A stretch of DNA of 15,067 nt from DATKDU01 sp035512595 (GCA_035512595.1 DATKDU010000553.1:1-15067), one strand, 5' to 3'. Shown: positions 6,851 through 13,655, counted from the first letter of the stretch. Program-made: numbers and translations. The notes: generated by a model from the sequence alone, not told the origin.

Positions 6851-7780
6851 CTACTTCTGCGAAGCTCTGCGGCCGGGGCGGGCTTCGCTTTCGCGGACGA
6901 TGTTCAGGAACAATTCCTCGAGCGACAACGTGGGATGATCGGTCCCAATCAGTTCGCCGCCGTGCCGCGCGATGACCTGGCGGATTTCCTCTTCGGCGGC
7001 CGGCGATAGGCCGCGAGCGCGAAACTGGGTGACATCCTGGACCGTCAGCAAGTCGGCGACCTGGCCGAGTTCTTTGAGCTCACCCTGGTGCAGGATCGCG
7101 ATCCGATCGCACACATCCTGCACGTCCGGCAGGAGGTGGCTGCTCATCAGGATCGTCTTCCCTTCGTCGCGCAGCTTGAGGATCAGGTCCTTCATCTCGC
7201 GGGTGCCGATGGGGTCCAGCCCGGAGGTCGGCTCGTCGAGCAGAATCAGCTCGGGGTCGTTGATCAGCGCCTGAGCCAGGCCGATCCGCCGCGTCATCCC
7301 CTTGGAATACTCGCGAAGCTGCCGGCGGCGGGCGTGCTGCAGCCCGACCAGCTCGATCAACTCTTCAATCCGCTGGCGGCGCAGCGCCGTGCTCATGTCG
7401 AACAGCCGGCCGTAGAAGTCGAGCGTCTCCTCGGCATTCAAAAAGCGATACAGGTACGACTCTTCCGGCAGGTAGCCGATCCGCTCGTTCTTGGCGACGT
7501 CGGTTGCTTCCTTGCCAAACACCAGCGACTGGCCGTTGGTCGGAAAGAGCAGCCCCAGCAGCAGCTTGATCGTGGTGGACTTGCCCGATCCGTTGGGACC
7601 CAGGAGTCCAAAAATCTCTCCCCGGCGGACCTGAAGATCGAGGGCGTTGAGGGCCCGGACTTTCGGGCGGCCCCAAAAGTCGCGGTAAACCTTGGTCAGG
7701 TTTCGTGTTTCGATGACGACGTCCGCCGCCGGCGAAGCGGGTGTCGCGGGCGCTAGTGGTTCAAGCTGAGTAGCAGCCAT
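6851..7780 (-). CDS. ABC transporter ATP-binding protein
   Basis: The protein has 309 residues and one complete nucleotide-binding domain. Walker A is GPNGSGKST (61-69), the signature is YSKGMTRRIGLAQ (158-170), Walker B is LILLDEPTSGLDP (178-190) and the switch His is in SSHLL (213-217). The Q-loop reads GYLPEE (103-107), as is usual for the drug/export subfamily that partners with ABC-2 permeases. It hydrolyses ATP on the cytoplasmic face to drive the permease encoded next. The frame is open to 7900, but the extra 40 residues are Cys/Ser/Pro-rich and unlike the family, so I start at the ATG at 7780, which gives MAATQLEP and a short linker before the domain. The 20-residue Pro/Ala N-terminus is itself unusual. 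Substrate unknown. Confidence 0.93.
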   Translation of the reverse strand: MAATQLEPLAPATPASPAADVVIETRNLTKVYRDFWGRPKVRALNALDLQVRRGEIFGLLGPNGSGKSTTIKLLLGLLFPTNGQSLVFGKEATDVAKNERIGYLPEESYLYRFLNAEETLDFYGRLFDMSTALRRQRIEELIELVGLQHARRRQLREYSKGMTRRIGLAQALINDPELILLDEPTSGLDPIGTREMKDLILKLRDEGKTILMSSHLLPDVQDVCDRIAILHQGELKELGQVADLLTVQDVTQFRARGLSPAAEEEIRQVIARHGGELIGTDHPTLSLEELFLNIVRESEARPGRRASQK

Positions 7781-7860
7781 AGGTAGCGATTGGGAAGAAT
7801 ATCGATCGAAGGGACCGAGCGGACTGGGGAACCGGCTGGGGGACGCGTCGCAAACGTAAT

Positions 7861-7926
7861 GCACTGCCGTGTTTACGCACTGCCAACGGCAGCGGTTCAA
7901 CCCCCTTGAAAAAAGTTCAACCCCCT
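7861..7926 (-). promoter_or_regulatory. Cluster of phased half-sites upstream of the ABC operon
   Basis: TTCAA (7896-7900), TTGAA (7906-7910) and TTCAA (7916-7920) are spaced exactly 10 bp apart in alternating orientation, inside two 12-bp direct repeats GTTCAACCCCCT (7895-7906 and 7915-7926). Next to them are GCACTGCC twice (7861-7868, 7877-7884) and an inverted repeat CTGCC-AAC-GGCAG (7880-7892). The cluster lies 80-145 bp upstream of the ATPase start. A regulator binding site is inference; no convincing -10/-35 pair was found. Confidence 0.4.
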
Positions 7927-8000
7927 GCGAGACGGCACCTTTGTCGGGAGGAAGCCACTATAGACGCCGGTCACGGCTCCCACAAGGAAGGACGTAAGCG

Positions 8001-8156
8001 ATGAACCGGCAAGGGGTTTCGTTGCTGCGAAGGTGCCCAGGCCGAGTCCCTGGAGCGCGTCTAGACTTTGCCGGACGGCAGACCCTTCAAGGCAACTTTT
8101 ACAACCGCTGGCAATCGCCTTTCGATCCTGCGCCTGCACCCGCGAGTCAGGTCTAA
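8001..8156 (+). CDS. Possible small protein, 51 residues
   Basis: An ATG at 8001 follows AAGGAAGGA (7984-7992) at a good distance, and the frame stays open to TAA at 8154-8156. The product would be basic in its first half (MNRQGVSLLRRCPGRVPGAR) and end in a Pro/Ala-rich tail (DPAPAPASQV), with no membrane segment. Third-position GC is clearly lower than in the neighbouring genes, which argues against it. I recognise no family. It is listed because of the ribosome binding site and the plus-strand terminator 275 bases downstream. Confidence 0.25.
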   Translation: MNRQGVSLLRRCPGRVPGARLDFAGRQTLQGNFYNRWQSPFDPAPAPASQV

Positions 8157-8430
8157 AGGATTCTCTGGTCAAGACTTAGGGCGTTGTCACCGCGTTTGCT
8201 GCACGTTGAATTTCGAATTGGCACGCCAGTTGAAATAGGGGTGAGTCATCAAGACACCGCGGATCACCAATTCGCGAGTCACGATGGAAACCAACCCCGT
8301 TAGCCCAATCAAGGAGGAGCAAGCTATCGAGAAAAGTCCGACGTCCCCCTGAGGAATCGGGGACGCAATTCGGTTGCGACAGGGTAGAGTCGCGACGAAT
8401 TTTCCCGCCAGAATCATTCCCGCCTGGAAA

Positions 8431-8472
8431 GGGCCGCCAGGGTCTCCCGCACCTTGGCGGCCCATTCTTTTT
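8431..8472 (+). terminator. Intrinsic terminator of an unidentified plus-strand transcript
   Basis: GGGCCGCCAGG (8431-8441) pairs with CCTTGGCGGCCC (8452-8463), an 11-bp GC-rich stem with one bulged base and a 10-base loop, followed by ATTCTTTTT (8464-8472). The orientation fits only a plus-strand transcript, yet no well-supported plus-strand gene precedes it. Confidence 0.6.
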
Positions 8473-8532
8473 GGTGAGTGGTGAGTGGTATTCTAGGTAC
8501 GACTGACCTCTCACCACTCATCTCTCACCACC
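8473..8532. repeat. GTGAGTG/CTCACCA palindromic repeat abutting the folC start
   Basis: TGAGTGGTGAG (8475-8485) and CTCACCACTCA (8510-8520) form a perfect 11-bp stem with a 24-base loop, and a second CTCACCACC copy follows (8524-8532). The words are the same as in the element at 6729-6850. The right arm ends one base before the GTG at 8534. Confidence 0.8.
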
Positions 8533-8533
8533 C

Positions 8534-9928
8534 GTGCCGCTCGCGACCGAAATCAGTGACCGCGCTTCGGCGCTCGAATTCCTGCTGGGCCGCATCAACT
8601 ACGAGCGCACCAGCACGATTCCGTACACCTCGGGGGCGTTCAAGCTCGACCGCATGCGGTCGCTGCTGGCGCGGCTGGGCGATCCTCATTTGGCCCTGCG
8701 GGCCGTCCACATCGCCGGCACGAAAGGGAAGGGCTCCACGGCGGTCATGATCGCCTCGGTCCTCTCCGCCGCCGGCTATTCCACCGGGCTCTACACCTCG
8801 CCCCATCTCGATCGTCTCGAAGAGCGGTTCCTGATCGATGGCCGGGAGTGCAGCGAAGGGGAGCTCGTCCGCCTGGCGGCGGAAGTTCAAGCCGCCGCAC
8901 TGGACTTGGATCGGCTGTCGCCAGATGGCGAGGGGCTGACGTTTTTCGAGGTCACGACCGCGATGGCCATGCTGCATTTCGCCCAGGCCCACGTGGATGC
9001 GGCCGTGCTCGAAGTGGGCCTCGGCGGCCGCCTCGACTCGACGAATGTCTGCCGGCCGGAAGTCTGCGTGATCACGAGCATCAGCTTCGATCACACCAAG
9101 CAGCTCGGAAATACGCTTTATGAAATCGCCACGGAAAAAGCGGGGATCATCAAGCCGGGCATTCCGGTGATCTCCGGCGTCATTGCCGACGAGCCGCAAA
9201 GCGCGATCGCGCGGGTGGCAAGCCAGCAAGGCGCCCCGCTGCTGGTGCGCGGCCAGGCGTTCGATGCCGCCGTGCGGCCGCAGCCAGAAAGCGAGTCCCT
9301 GGCCGGCCAAAAAATAGACTACTGGGAAAATTCTGCGGAAGGCACTTGGACGCTCGACGGGATTCATTTGCCATTCCTGGGAGATCACCAGGCGGCCAAT
9401 GCCGCCGCGGCCATTGCCGCCCTGCGGCAGCTCATGGGGCGCGGCTTCGACATCCGCGACGATGCCATCCGGCTGGGTCTATCGCAAACGCGCTGCCACG
9501 CCCGGATCGAGTTGATTCGCCGCCGGCCCAACGTGATTGCGGACGTGGCCCATAACGTGGCGTCGGTCCAGGCCCTGGTGGAGGTCGTCCGCCGCGAGTT
9601 TCCCAGCGGCAAGCGAATTTTGTTGTTCGCCAGCAGCCGAGACAAAGACATCCCCGGAATGCTGCGGCTGCTCCTTCCCGAGTTCGATCAGATCGTGCTG
9701 ACGCGATTCGTCACCAATCCGCGCGCGGTGGAAGTCGAAGATCTCCATTCGCTGGCCCGCGAAACGCTGAGCGACAGCCGCCGCGAGCCCCCCGCCATTG
9801 CTGTCGAGCGCGATCCGGTCGCCGCCTGGCAACTGGCGCAGCGTCTCGCGCAGGACGACGACCTGATCTGCATCACCGGGTCGTTCTTTCTGGCGGCAGA
9901 GCTGCTGCCGCTGGTGCGTCGATCGTGA
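8534..9928 (+). CDS. folC: Bifunctional folylpolyglutamate synthase / dihydrofolate synthase
   Basis: The protein has 464 residues, in the family range. FolC adds glutamate to dihydropteroate and then to folates, an ATP-dependent Mur-ligase-type reaction in the cytoplasm. Visible motifs: P-loop HIAGTKGKGST (59-69), TSPHLDRLEER (88-98), LEVGLGGRLDSTNV (159-172), ITSISFDHTKQLG (180-192) with EKAGIIKPG (201-209), GDHQAANA (283-290) between the domains, and TGSFFLAAE (448-456). Two usual signatures are altered: the W-P-G-R-L-E block reads TRCHARIE (319-326), and the D-G-A-H-N block reads DVAHN (337-341). The start codon is GTG at 8534, with no Shine-Dalgarno sequence and a repeat directly before it. 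Met41 is too far in to be the start, because the preceding residues fit the family. The last 56 bases overlap the convergent Cys-rich gene. Confidence 0.94.
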   Translation: MPLATEISDRASALEFLLGRINYERTSTIPYTSGAFKLDRMRSLLARLGDPHLALRAVHIAGTKGKGSTAVMIASVLSAAGYSTGLYTSPHLDRLEERFLIDGRECSEGELVRLAAEVQAAALDLDRLSPDGEGLTFFEVTTAMAMLHFAQAHVDAAVLEVGLGGRLDSTNVCRPEVCVITSISFDHTKQLGNTLYEIATEKAGIIKPGIPVISGVIADEPQSAIARVASQQGAPLLVRGQAFDAAVRPQPESESLAGQKIDYWENSAEGTWTLDGIHLPFLGDHQAANAAAAIAALRQLMGRGFDIRDDAIRLGLSQTRCHARIELIRRRPNVIADVAHNVASVQALVEVVRREFPSGKRILLFASSRDKDIPGMLRLLLPEFDQIVLTRFVTNPRAVEVEDLHSLARETLSDSRREPPAIAVERDPVAAWQLAQRLAQDDDLICITGSFFLAAELLPLVRRS

Positions 9929-10103
9929 GCAGCGTGTCGCCGGACTGCACTGGCGACTTTTTCGCCGCCGAAGGGCAACTGCCGCAGCCGGAGCCACAGC
10001 CGCTGGAGCGACCCTGGAAGGCTTTCCACGCCCGCCAGGCGACGAAACAGGCCGCCGCCAGACAGGCCGCGATGGCCAAGGAGTTTTGCACGAGCTCGCT
10101 CAT
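9873..10103 (-). CDS. FeoB-associated Cys-rich membrane protein
   Basis: The protein has 76 residues: one N-terminal membrane helix (about 7-27, AIAACLAAACFVAWRAW) followed by a cytoplasmic CGSGCGSCP cluster (36-44). This matches the family of small Cys-rich membrane proteins encoded after feoB. Its exact role is not settled; the Cys cluster may bind iron or a cofactor. The start is fixed by an ATGA overlap with the feoB stop (10100-10103), so the two are translationally coupled. The 3' end runs 56 bases into folC on the opposite strand, and its last ~18 residues (Ala/Pro-rich, then RTTR) look like read-through rather than a conserved domain. Confidence 0.82.
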   Translation of the reverse strand: MSELVQNSLAIAACLAAACFVAWRAWKAFQGRSSGCGSGCGSCPSAAKKSPVQSGDTLLTIDAPAAAALPPERTTR

Positions 10104-12382
10104 GACGCACCTCCCGACAACCACGTCCCCACTTGATAGGTCACCAGCGCGGCGAGGTAGGCCAGCGTCGTCATGTAGACAAACGTGAAAACGGGCCAAC
10201 TCCAGGAGCCGGTCTCGCGGCGAATGACCGCCAGCGTCGATGCACACTGGGCACACAGCGCGAAGAAGACCATGATCGACAGCGCCACCGGCAGCGTGAT
10301 CACCTTGCGGTCGGTTCCCGGCCATGTCGCATTTTGAAGCGTCGCTTTTAGATTATCCGATTCTTCGTTCTGGTCTTTTCCGAGGTTATAGATCACCCCC
10401 AGCGTCGAAACGACAACCTCGCGGGCCGGGAACGAGGCGATGGCGGCACAGCCGATCCGCCAATCCCACCCCAGCGGCCTGACCGCCGGCTCGATCCAGT
10501 GCCCCATCTGACCGAGATAGCTGTTTTCCAAGTGAGCGCCTTCGATCTCATTGCGCACATCATCCAGGTGAGATTGAGCATCCTCGCGCGCGGCGACCAA
10601 CTCCGTCTGCGATGCTTCGTCCACCCCCGCGAGCTCCTGATCGAAAGCGGCGACCTCGCCGGCGAGTTGCGTCTCGGCGGCAACGAGCCGCGAATCGATC
10701 TTCGACTCGCTCCGCGGATAATAGGCCAGCCCCCACACGATGACCGAAACGGCCAGGATGATTGTTCCCGCGCGGCGAATGAACGACCAACCCTGCTCGA
10801 GCATCCGGTGCAGGACGATCCAGATTCCCGGCAGCTTGTAGCTGGGAAGCTCCATCACAAACGGCGGCGTGTCGCCGCGCAGAATTGTCTTCTTCAGCAC
10901 CAACGCCACGCCGATTGCCGCGATAATCCCCACCGAGTACATGGCGAACATCACCAAGCCCTGGAGCCACGAAAACCGCAGCCAGCCGCTGCCAAAGGCG
11001 TAGTCGGGAACGAACGCGGCAATCAGCAGGGCGTACACCGGCAGGCGGGCGCTACAGCTCATCAGCGGCGCGACGAGGATCGTCACCAGCCGGTCGCGGC
11101 GATTTTCGATGACCCGCGTGGCCATCACTCCCGGCACCGCGCAGGCGAACGACGACAGGAGCGGAATGAACGACTTGCCCGACAAGCCGATGCGGCTCAT
11201 CAGCTTGTCCATCAGGTAGGCCGCCCGCGCCATATAGCCGCAGTCTTCCAGGATGGCGATGAACAAAAACAGCGTGAAGATCTGCGGCAAAAAGACGATC
11301 ACGCCGCCAACCCCTTCGATCACGCCGGTAATCAACAGCGATCGCAGGGCCCCCTCGGGAACCAATATCTCGACTCCCGCGGACCCTTGCGCCTTGAGCC
11401 AATCGAGGCCCCTATTGGCGCGTGTTACATCGGGAACGTAAAAGACCGCCTGAAACATGGCAACCATGACCGCGACAAAAACCAGCGTTCCCCAAATGCG
11501 ATGCGTCAGCACGCGGTCGAGGCGATCGCTCCACGTGACGCGGCGCTGGGCCGGGCGTTCGACGACGCCGGTCAGCACCTTGCCGGCCCACTGGTAGCGG
11601 CTCATCGCCTCCACTGCGGGGATGGGAAGTCCGGCAGCCCGCAGCCGCTCTCGGGCTGCATCGACCTCGGCCAGCAACTGCGGCGAAACGCCTGTCGCCG
11701 GCGACTTCGACAAGTATCCGCCGACATCCAGCAACAATCGCTCCAGTAGATACCGCGGCAGCGGGTCCGCCGTTCCATCGCTGGCCAGCGCTTCTAGTCC
11801 AGCCACTTCTTGACGAAATACATCTGGAAACGGGCTGCCCAGTGTAGCCGGCGGATGATCGACCGCGCTGGCAAGCGCCTCTTTGAGATCGGCAATGCCG
11901 ATGCCGCGGTTGGCCTGCACCTCGACGATCGGAATGGCCAGTTGTTTTCGCAATCGCTCGATATCGAGCGTTTGTCCTTTCCGCCTGGCCACGTCCACCA
12001 TGTTCAGGGCGACGACCGTCGGCAGTCCCAATTCCAGCACCTGGCTGAGGAGGTAGAAATTCCGCTCCAAATTGCTGGCATCGACGATGACCAGGACGAC
12101 GCTGGGCGGCGCAATATCGCGCTGTCGCCCCAGCAGCACATCGACCGCCACCATCTCGTCCGGAGATTTCGGCGCCAGGCTATACGTTCCCGGCAGATCG
12201 ACGATGGCGAACTGCCGGCCGTGAAACTCCGTCCGGCCGATTTTCTTCTCGACGGTGACGCCCGGATAGTTGCCCACCCGCTGGCGCAGGCCGCACAGGG
12301 CGCTGAATAGCGTCGATTTTCCCGTGTTCGGATTGCCGAGCAGGGCAACGGTCACGGTGGCGGGTTGGGAGGCAACCGACAT
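10100..12382 (-). CDS. feoB: Ferrous iron transport protein B
   Basis: The protein has 760 residues, the usual FeoB size. FeoB imports Fe(II) across the cytoplasmic membrane using an N-terminal GTPase domain. G1 is GNPNTGKST (16-24), G2 lies in PGVTVEKK (40-47), G3 is DLPGTYSL (62-69) and G4 is NMVD (127-130). The helical S-domain follows to about 275, then the membrane core. Core motifs with conserved cysteines are FACAVPGVMATR (412-423) and MSCSARLPVY (441-450), which make up the gate-like repeats. Between membrane helices, residues 558-620 form a highly charged stretch with heptad-like spacing, probably a coiled coil, before the conserved SYLGQMGHWIEPAVRPLG. It follows feoA by 13 bases. 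No clear Shine-Dalgarno sequence is visible, which suggests coupling to feoA. Confidence 0.96.
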   Translation of the reverse strand: MSVASQPATVTVALLGNPNTGKSTLFSALCGLRQRVGNYPGVTVEKKIGRTEFHGRQFAIVDLPGTYSLAPKSPDEMVAVDVLLGRQRDIAPPSVVLVIVDASNLERNFYLLSQVLELGLPTVVALNMVDVARRKGQTLDIERLRKQLAIPIVEVQANRGIGIADLKEALASAVDHPPATLGSPFPDVFRQEVAGLEALASDGTADPLPRYLLERLLLDVGGYLSKSPATGVSPQLLAEVDAARERLRAAGLPIPAVEAMSRYQWAGKVLTGVVERPAQRRVTWSDRLDRVLTHRIWGTLVFVAVMVAMFQAVFYVPDVTRANRGLDWLKAQGSAGVEILVPEGALRSLLITGVIEGVGGVIVFLPQIFTLFLFIAILEDCGYMARAAYLMDKLMSRIGLSGKSFIPLLSSFACAVPGVMATRVIENRRDRLVTILVAPLMSCSARLPVYALLIAAFVPDYAFGSGWLRFSWLQGLVMFAMYSVGIIAAIGVALVLKKTILRGDTPPFVMELPSYKLPGIWIVLHRMLEQGWSFIRRAGTIILAVSVIVWGLAYYPRSESKIDSRLVAAETQLAGEVAAFDQELAGVDEASQTELVAAREDAQSHLDDVRNEIEGAHLENSYLGQMGHWIEPAVRPLGWDWRIGCAAIASFPAREVVVSTLGVIYNLGKDQNEESDNLKATLQNATWPGTDRKVITLPVALSIMVFFALCAQCASTLAVIRRETGSWSWPVFTFVYMTTLAYLAALVTYQVGTWLSGGAS

Positions 12383-12395
12383 GGGGCAAGAGCGT

Positions 12396-12620
12396 TCAGG
12401 CGGGATCGATCTCGACGCGTGCAGCCTCGCTGCGGCGAATACTCAAACGATAGCCGCGGATTTCCAGCTCCAGCGGATCACCAAGGGGAGCGGTGCCGAT
12501 GACGGTCAGGCTGGCGCCCGGCGTCAGCCCCATCTCGAGCAGGCGATTGGCGACTTCATCCGTGCCGGCAATGTTCCGCACGCGGGCGCCAGCGCCAAGG
12601 GCCAACTCGGCCAGCGTCAT
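12396..12620 (-). CDS. feoA: FeoA domain protein, second of a tandem pair
   Basis: The protein has 74 residues and is a single SH3-like FeoA domain. Characteristic features are the Leu-rich start (MTLAELALGAGARV), the RLLEMGLTPGASLTVIG block (26-42), and the GDPLELEIRGYRLSIRRSEA block (47-66). FeoA-type proteins are cytoplasmic and needed for FeoB activity, probably by binding it. The start at 12620 overlaps the stop of the preceding feoA by one base (TGATG). An upstream extension to 12677 would overlap that gene, so I reject it. This copy has the closer match to the classic FeoA consensus. Confidence 0.93.
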   Translation of the reverse strand: MTLAELALGAGARVRNIAGTDEVANRLLEMGLTPGASLTVIGTAPLGDPLELEIRGYRLSIRRSEAARVEIDPA

Positions 12621-12871
12621 CAGGCAACATCCTTCTTTCGGACCAGCACCTGGAACAAGTTGCCGTCGCGGAGACACAACTTGTGTCCTCGCAGCCGGAT
12701 GATGCAGGGACTCCCGGCCTGGACCATTTCGACGTGTTCGCCGACGCGGAGCCCCATCTCTTCCAGCCGGTGGACGCTATCGGCATCCCCCAGCAGTTGG
12801 TCAATGGACGCAATCTGCCCCGGGGGGAGCATTTGCAGCGGAAAGAGGTCGTGTGTCACGGCTTCGGCCAT
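12620..12871 (-). CDS. FeoA domain protein, first of a tandem pair
   Basis: The protein has 83 residues. A short leader (MAEAVTHDLFPLQMLPPGQ) precedes the FeoA fold: RLEEMGLRVGEHVEMVQAG (35-53), PCIIRLRGHKLCLRDG (55-70) and VLVRKKDVA at the end. It is divergent from the second copy, with Cys at two positions (CIIRLRGHKLC) and an LR/HKLCLR core. It is the first gene of the feo operon and lies directly downstream of a promoter and a Fur-like palindrome. The two copies may contact FeoB as different subunits, or this one may be regulatory; the sequence cannot decide. Confidence 0.9.
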   Translation of the reverse strand: MAEAVTHDLFPLQMLPPGQIASIDQLLGDADSVHRLEEMGLRVGEHVEMVQAGSPCIIRLRGHKLCLRDGNLFQVLVRKKDVA

Positions 12872-12878
12872 TAGGTAT

Positions 12879-12897
12879 ACTGAGACAAATTCTCAAT
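12879..12897 (-). promoter_or_regulatory. Fur-like operator in the feo promoter region
   Basis: TGAGA-CAAAT-TCTCA (12881-12895), with further paired bases at 12878-12879 and 12897-12898, approximates the 7-1-7 inverted repeat of Fur boxes of the TGAGAATnATTCTCA type. It sits just downstream of the predicted -10 box, covering the expected transcription start and early leader, where a repressor would block initiation. Iron-dependent repression by Fur, or by another metalloregulator, is inference. Confidence 0.6.
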
Positions 12898-12904
12898 ACG
12901 CCTC

Positions 12905-12933
12905 ATCTTAGGCCATGACGGCATTCGATTCAA
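12905..12933 (-). promoter_or_regulatory. Promoter of the feo operon
   Basis: On the minus strand TTGAAT (12933-12928), a 17-base spacer and TAAGAT (12910-12905) match four of six positions each. Transcription would start near 12898, about 27 bases before the feoA start codon. The promoter lies entirely within the 71-bp gap behind the DUF6116-type gene. Confidence 0.6.
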
Positions 12934-12942
12934 TGGTCGAAG

Positions 12943-13218
12943 TCAGGGCAATTTGCCGCGATCGCCAAGATGGGGCGGATTGCCGCCCGGCGGCACAACC
13001 TCCCCTTCAATGACAGGCTCCTTGCGGCGGCTCTTTTTCAGGCTCGCCAGCACAACAGCGGCCAGCCCCAGCAGAATCTCGTCCACAAACGGGATGGGAT
13101 CGGGCACCAGCACGTTGACGAGAAAGAGGGCGACCATGATCGCCACCAGCCACGGAAACCGCAGCTCCTTGACGAAGCCCAGGAACTGATCGATCAGGGC
13201 GCGGCGTGGGCTGTCCAT
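12943..13218 (-). CDS. Small DUF6116-type membrane protein
   Basis: The protein has 91 residues. The first 65 fit the DUF6116 family as I know it: a short cytoplasmic start, a membrane segment (about 22-39, FPWLVAIMVALFLVNVLV), the hallmark PDPIPFVDEILLGL (39-52), and a second hydrophobic stretch to about 60, followed by a basic KKSRRK and a Pro/Gly-rich tail. Function is unknown for the family. I start at 13218, where GCGAGG precedes by about six bases; the frame is open much further upstream, but that part overlaps a real gene on the other strand. It lies in front of the feo operon in the same direction, but the feo promoter falls between them. Confidence 0.82.
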   Translation of the reverse strand: MDSPRRALIDQFLGFVKELRFPWLVAIMVALFLVNVLVPDPIPFVDEILLGLAAVVLASLKKSRRKEPVIEGEVVPPGGNPPHLGDRGKLP

Positions 13219-13655
13219 GAAAACCTCGCGGGGTGGTTTAACCTCAGTGTCCCTGTCAGGCTCCGCGATTGCAAGCAAAGGGGAACGCGGATTTGCCGAC
13301 AGCGAGGCTGCTTCGTTTTCGCACAGAGCGAGCATCGCCAGTAATGAGCCGCAGAAAAAAAACAGCGCGGTGGAGCCGCAATCAGAATTGACGGGGTGAA
13401 AAGAGGCGGCGGGAAAAAGGCAGAAATATTGGAGGCAGAAAAATGCGGCCATTGCTCCCCTCCAATACTCCATTTTTCTGCCTCTGTTTTTTTCTGTCAT
13501 TCCCTTTGCCGCCGATCGTGTCCATCCGCGTTTCATCCGTGGCTTCCCTTGATCTGCGGCACGCTGCCTTAAGTCCACGCCAGCAAGATTGCATCCGGCG
13601 GCTGGGGCGCTAAGAATGCAGGGAACAGTTTCTTTCTTGGTTGCGGAGGCTTCGT
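13219..13655. other. Divergent intergenic region with repeats only
   Basis: Between the DUF6116-type gene and the RING-finger gene I see no coding region. Besides the inverted repeat at 13415-13493, CATCCG occurs twice with an 11-bp period at 13523-13539, a pattern of which similar dispersed copies exist in planctomycete intergenic DNA (from general familiarity). No convincing promoter was found in either direction. Confidence 0.55.
13415..13493. repeat. Inverted repeat element of TTTTTCTGCCT words with a T7 tail
   Basis: GAGGCAGAAAAATG (13432-13445) and CATTTTTCTGCCTC (13471-13484) are perfectly complementary over 14 bp. Nested inside is TATTGGAGG (13427-13435) with CCTCCAATA (13459-13467), a 9-bp alternative pairing. 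A third copy of the word, AGGCAGAAAT, is at 13419-13428. TTTTTTT follows at 13487-13493, which makes the plus strand terminator-like. Confidence 0.8.

Larger units (their letters stand above)
7781..8430. other. Gene-poor interval between the ABC operon and folC
   Basis: Apart from the half-site cluster and the short plus-strand ORF at 8001-8156, I see no convincing gene. A minus-strand frame, best start 8418 and stop 8187, would give a 76-residue peptide with one hydrophobic stretch (GLFSIACSSLIGLTGLVSIV), but it has no good ribosome binding site and no recognisable relatives. GTCCCC/GGGGAC (8344-8363) forms a short hairpin. AAGGAGG (8311-8317) occurs without a start codon after it. Confidence 0.5.

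Noticed and set aside
7897..8172. A 91-residue minus-strand frame upstream of the ABC operon
   Set aside because: It has no ribosome binding site, no recognisable domain, and runs through the half-site cluster at its end.
10499..11749. A 416-residue plus-strand frame
   Set aside because: It is antisense to feoB, which is certain, and its H/R/Q-rich composition is a shadow pattern.
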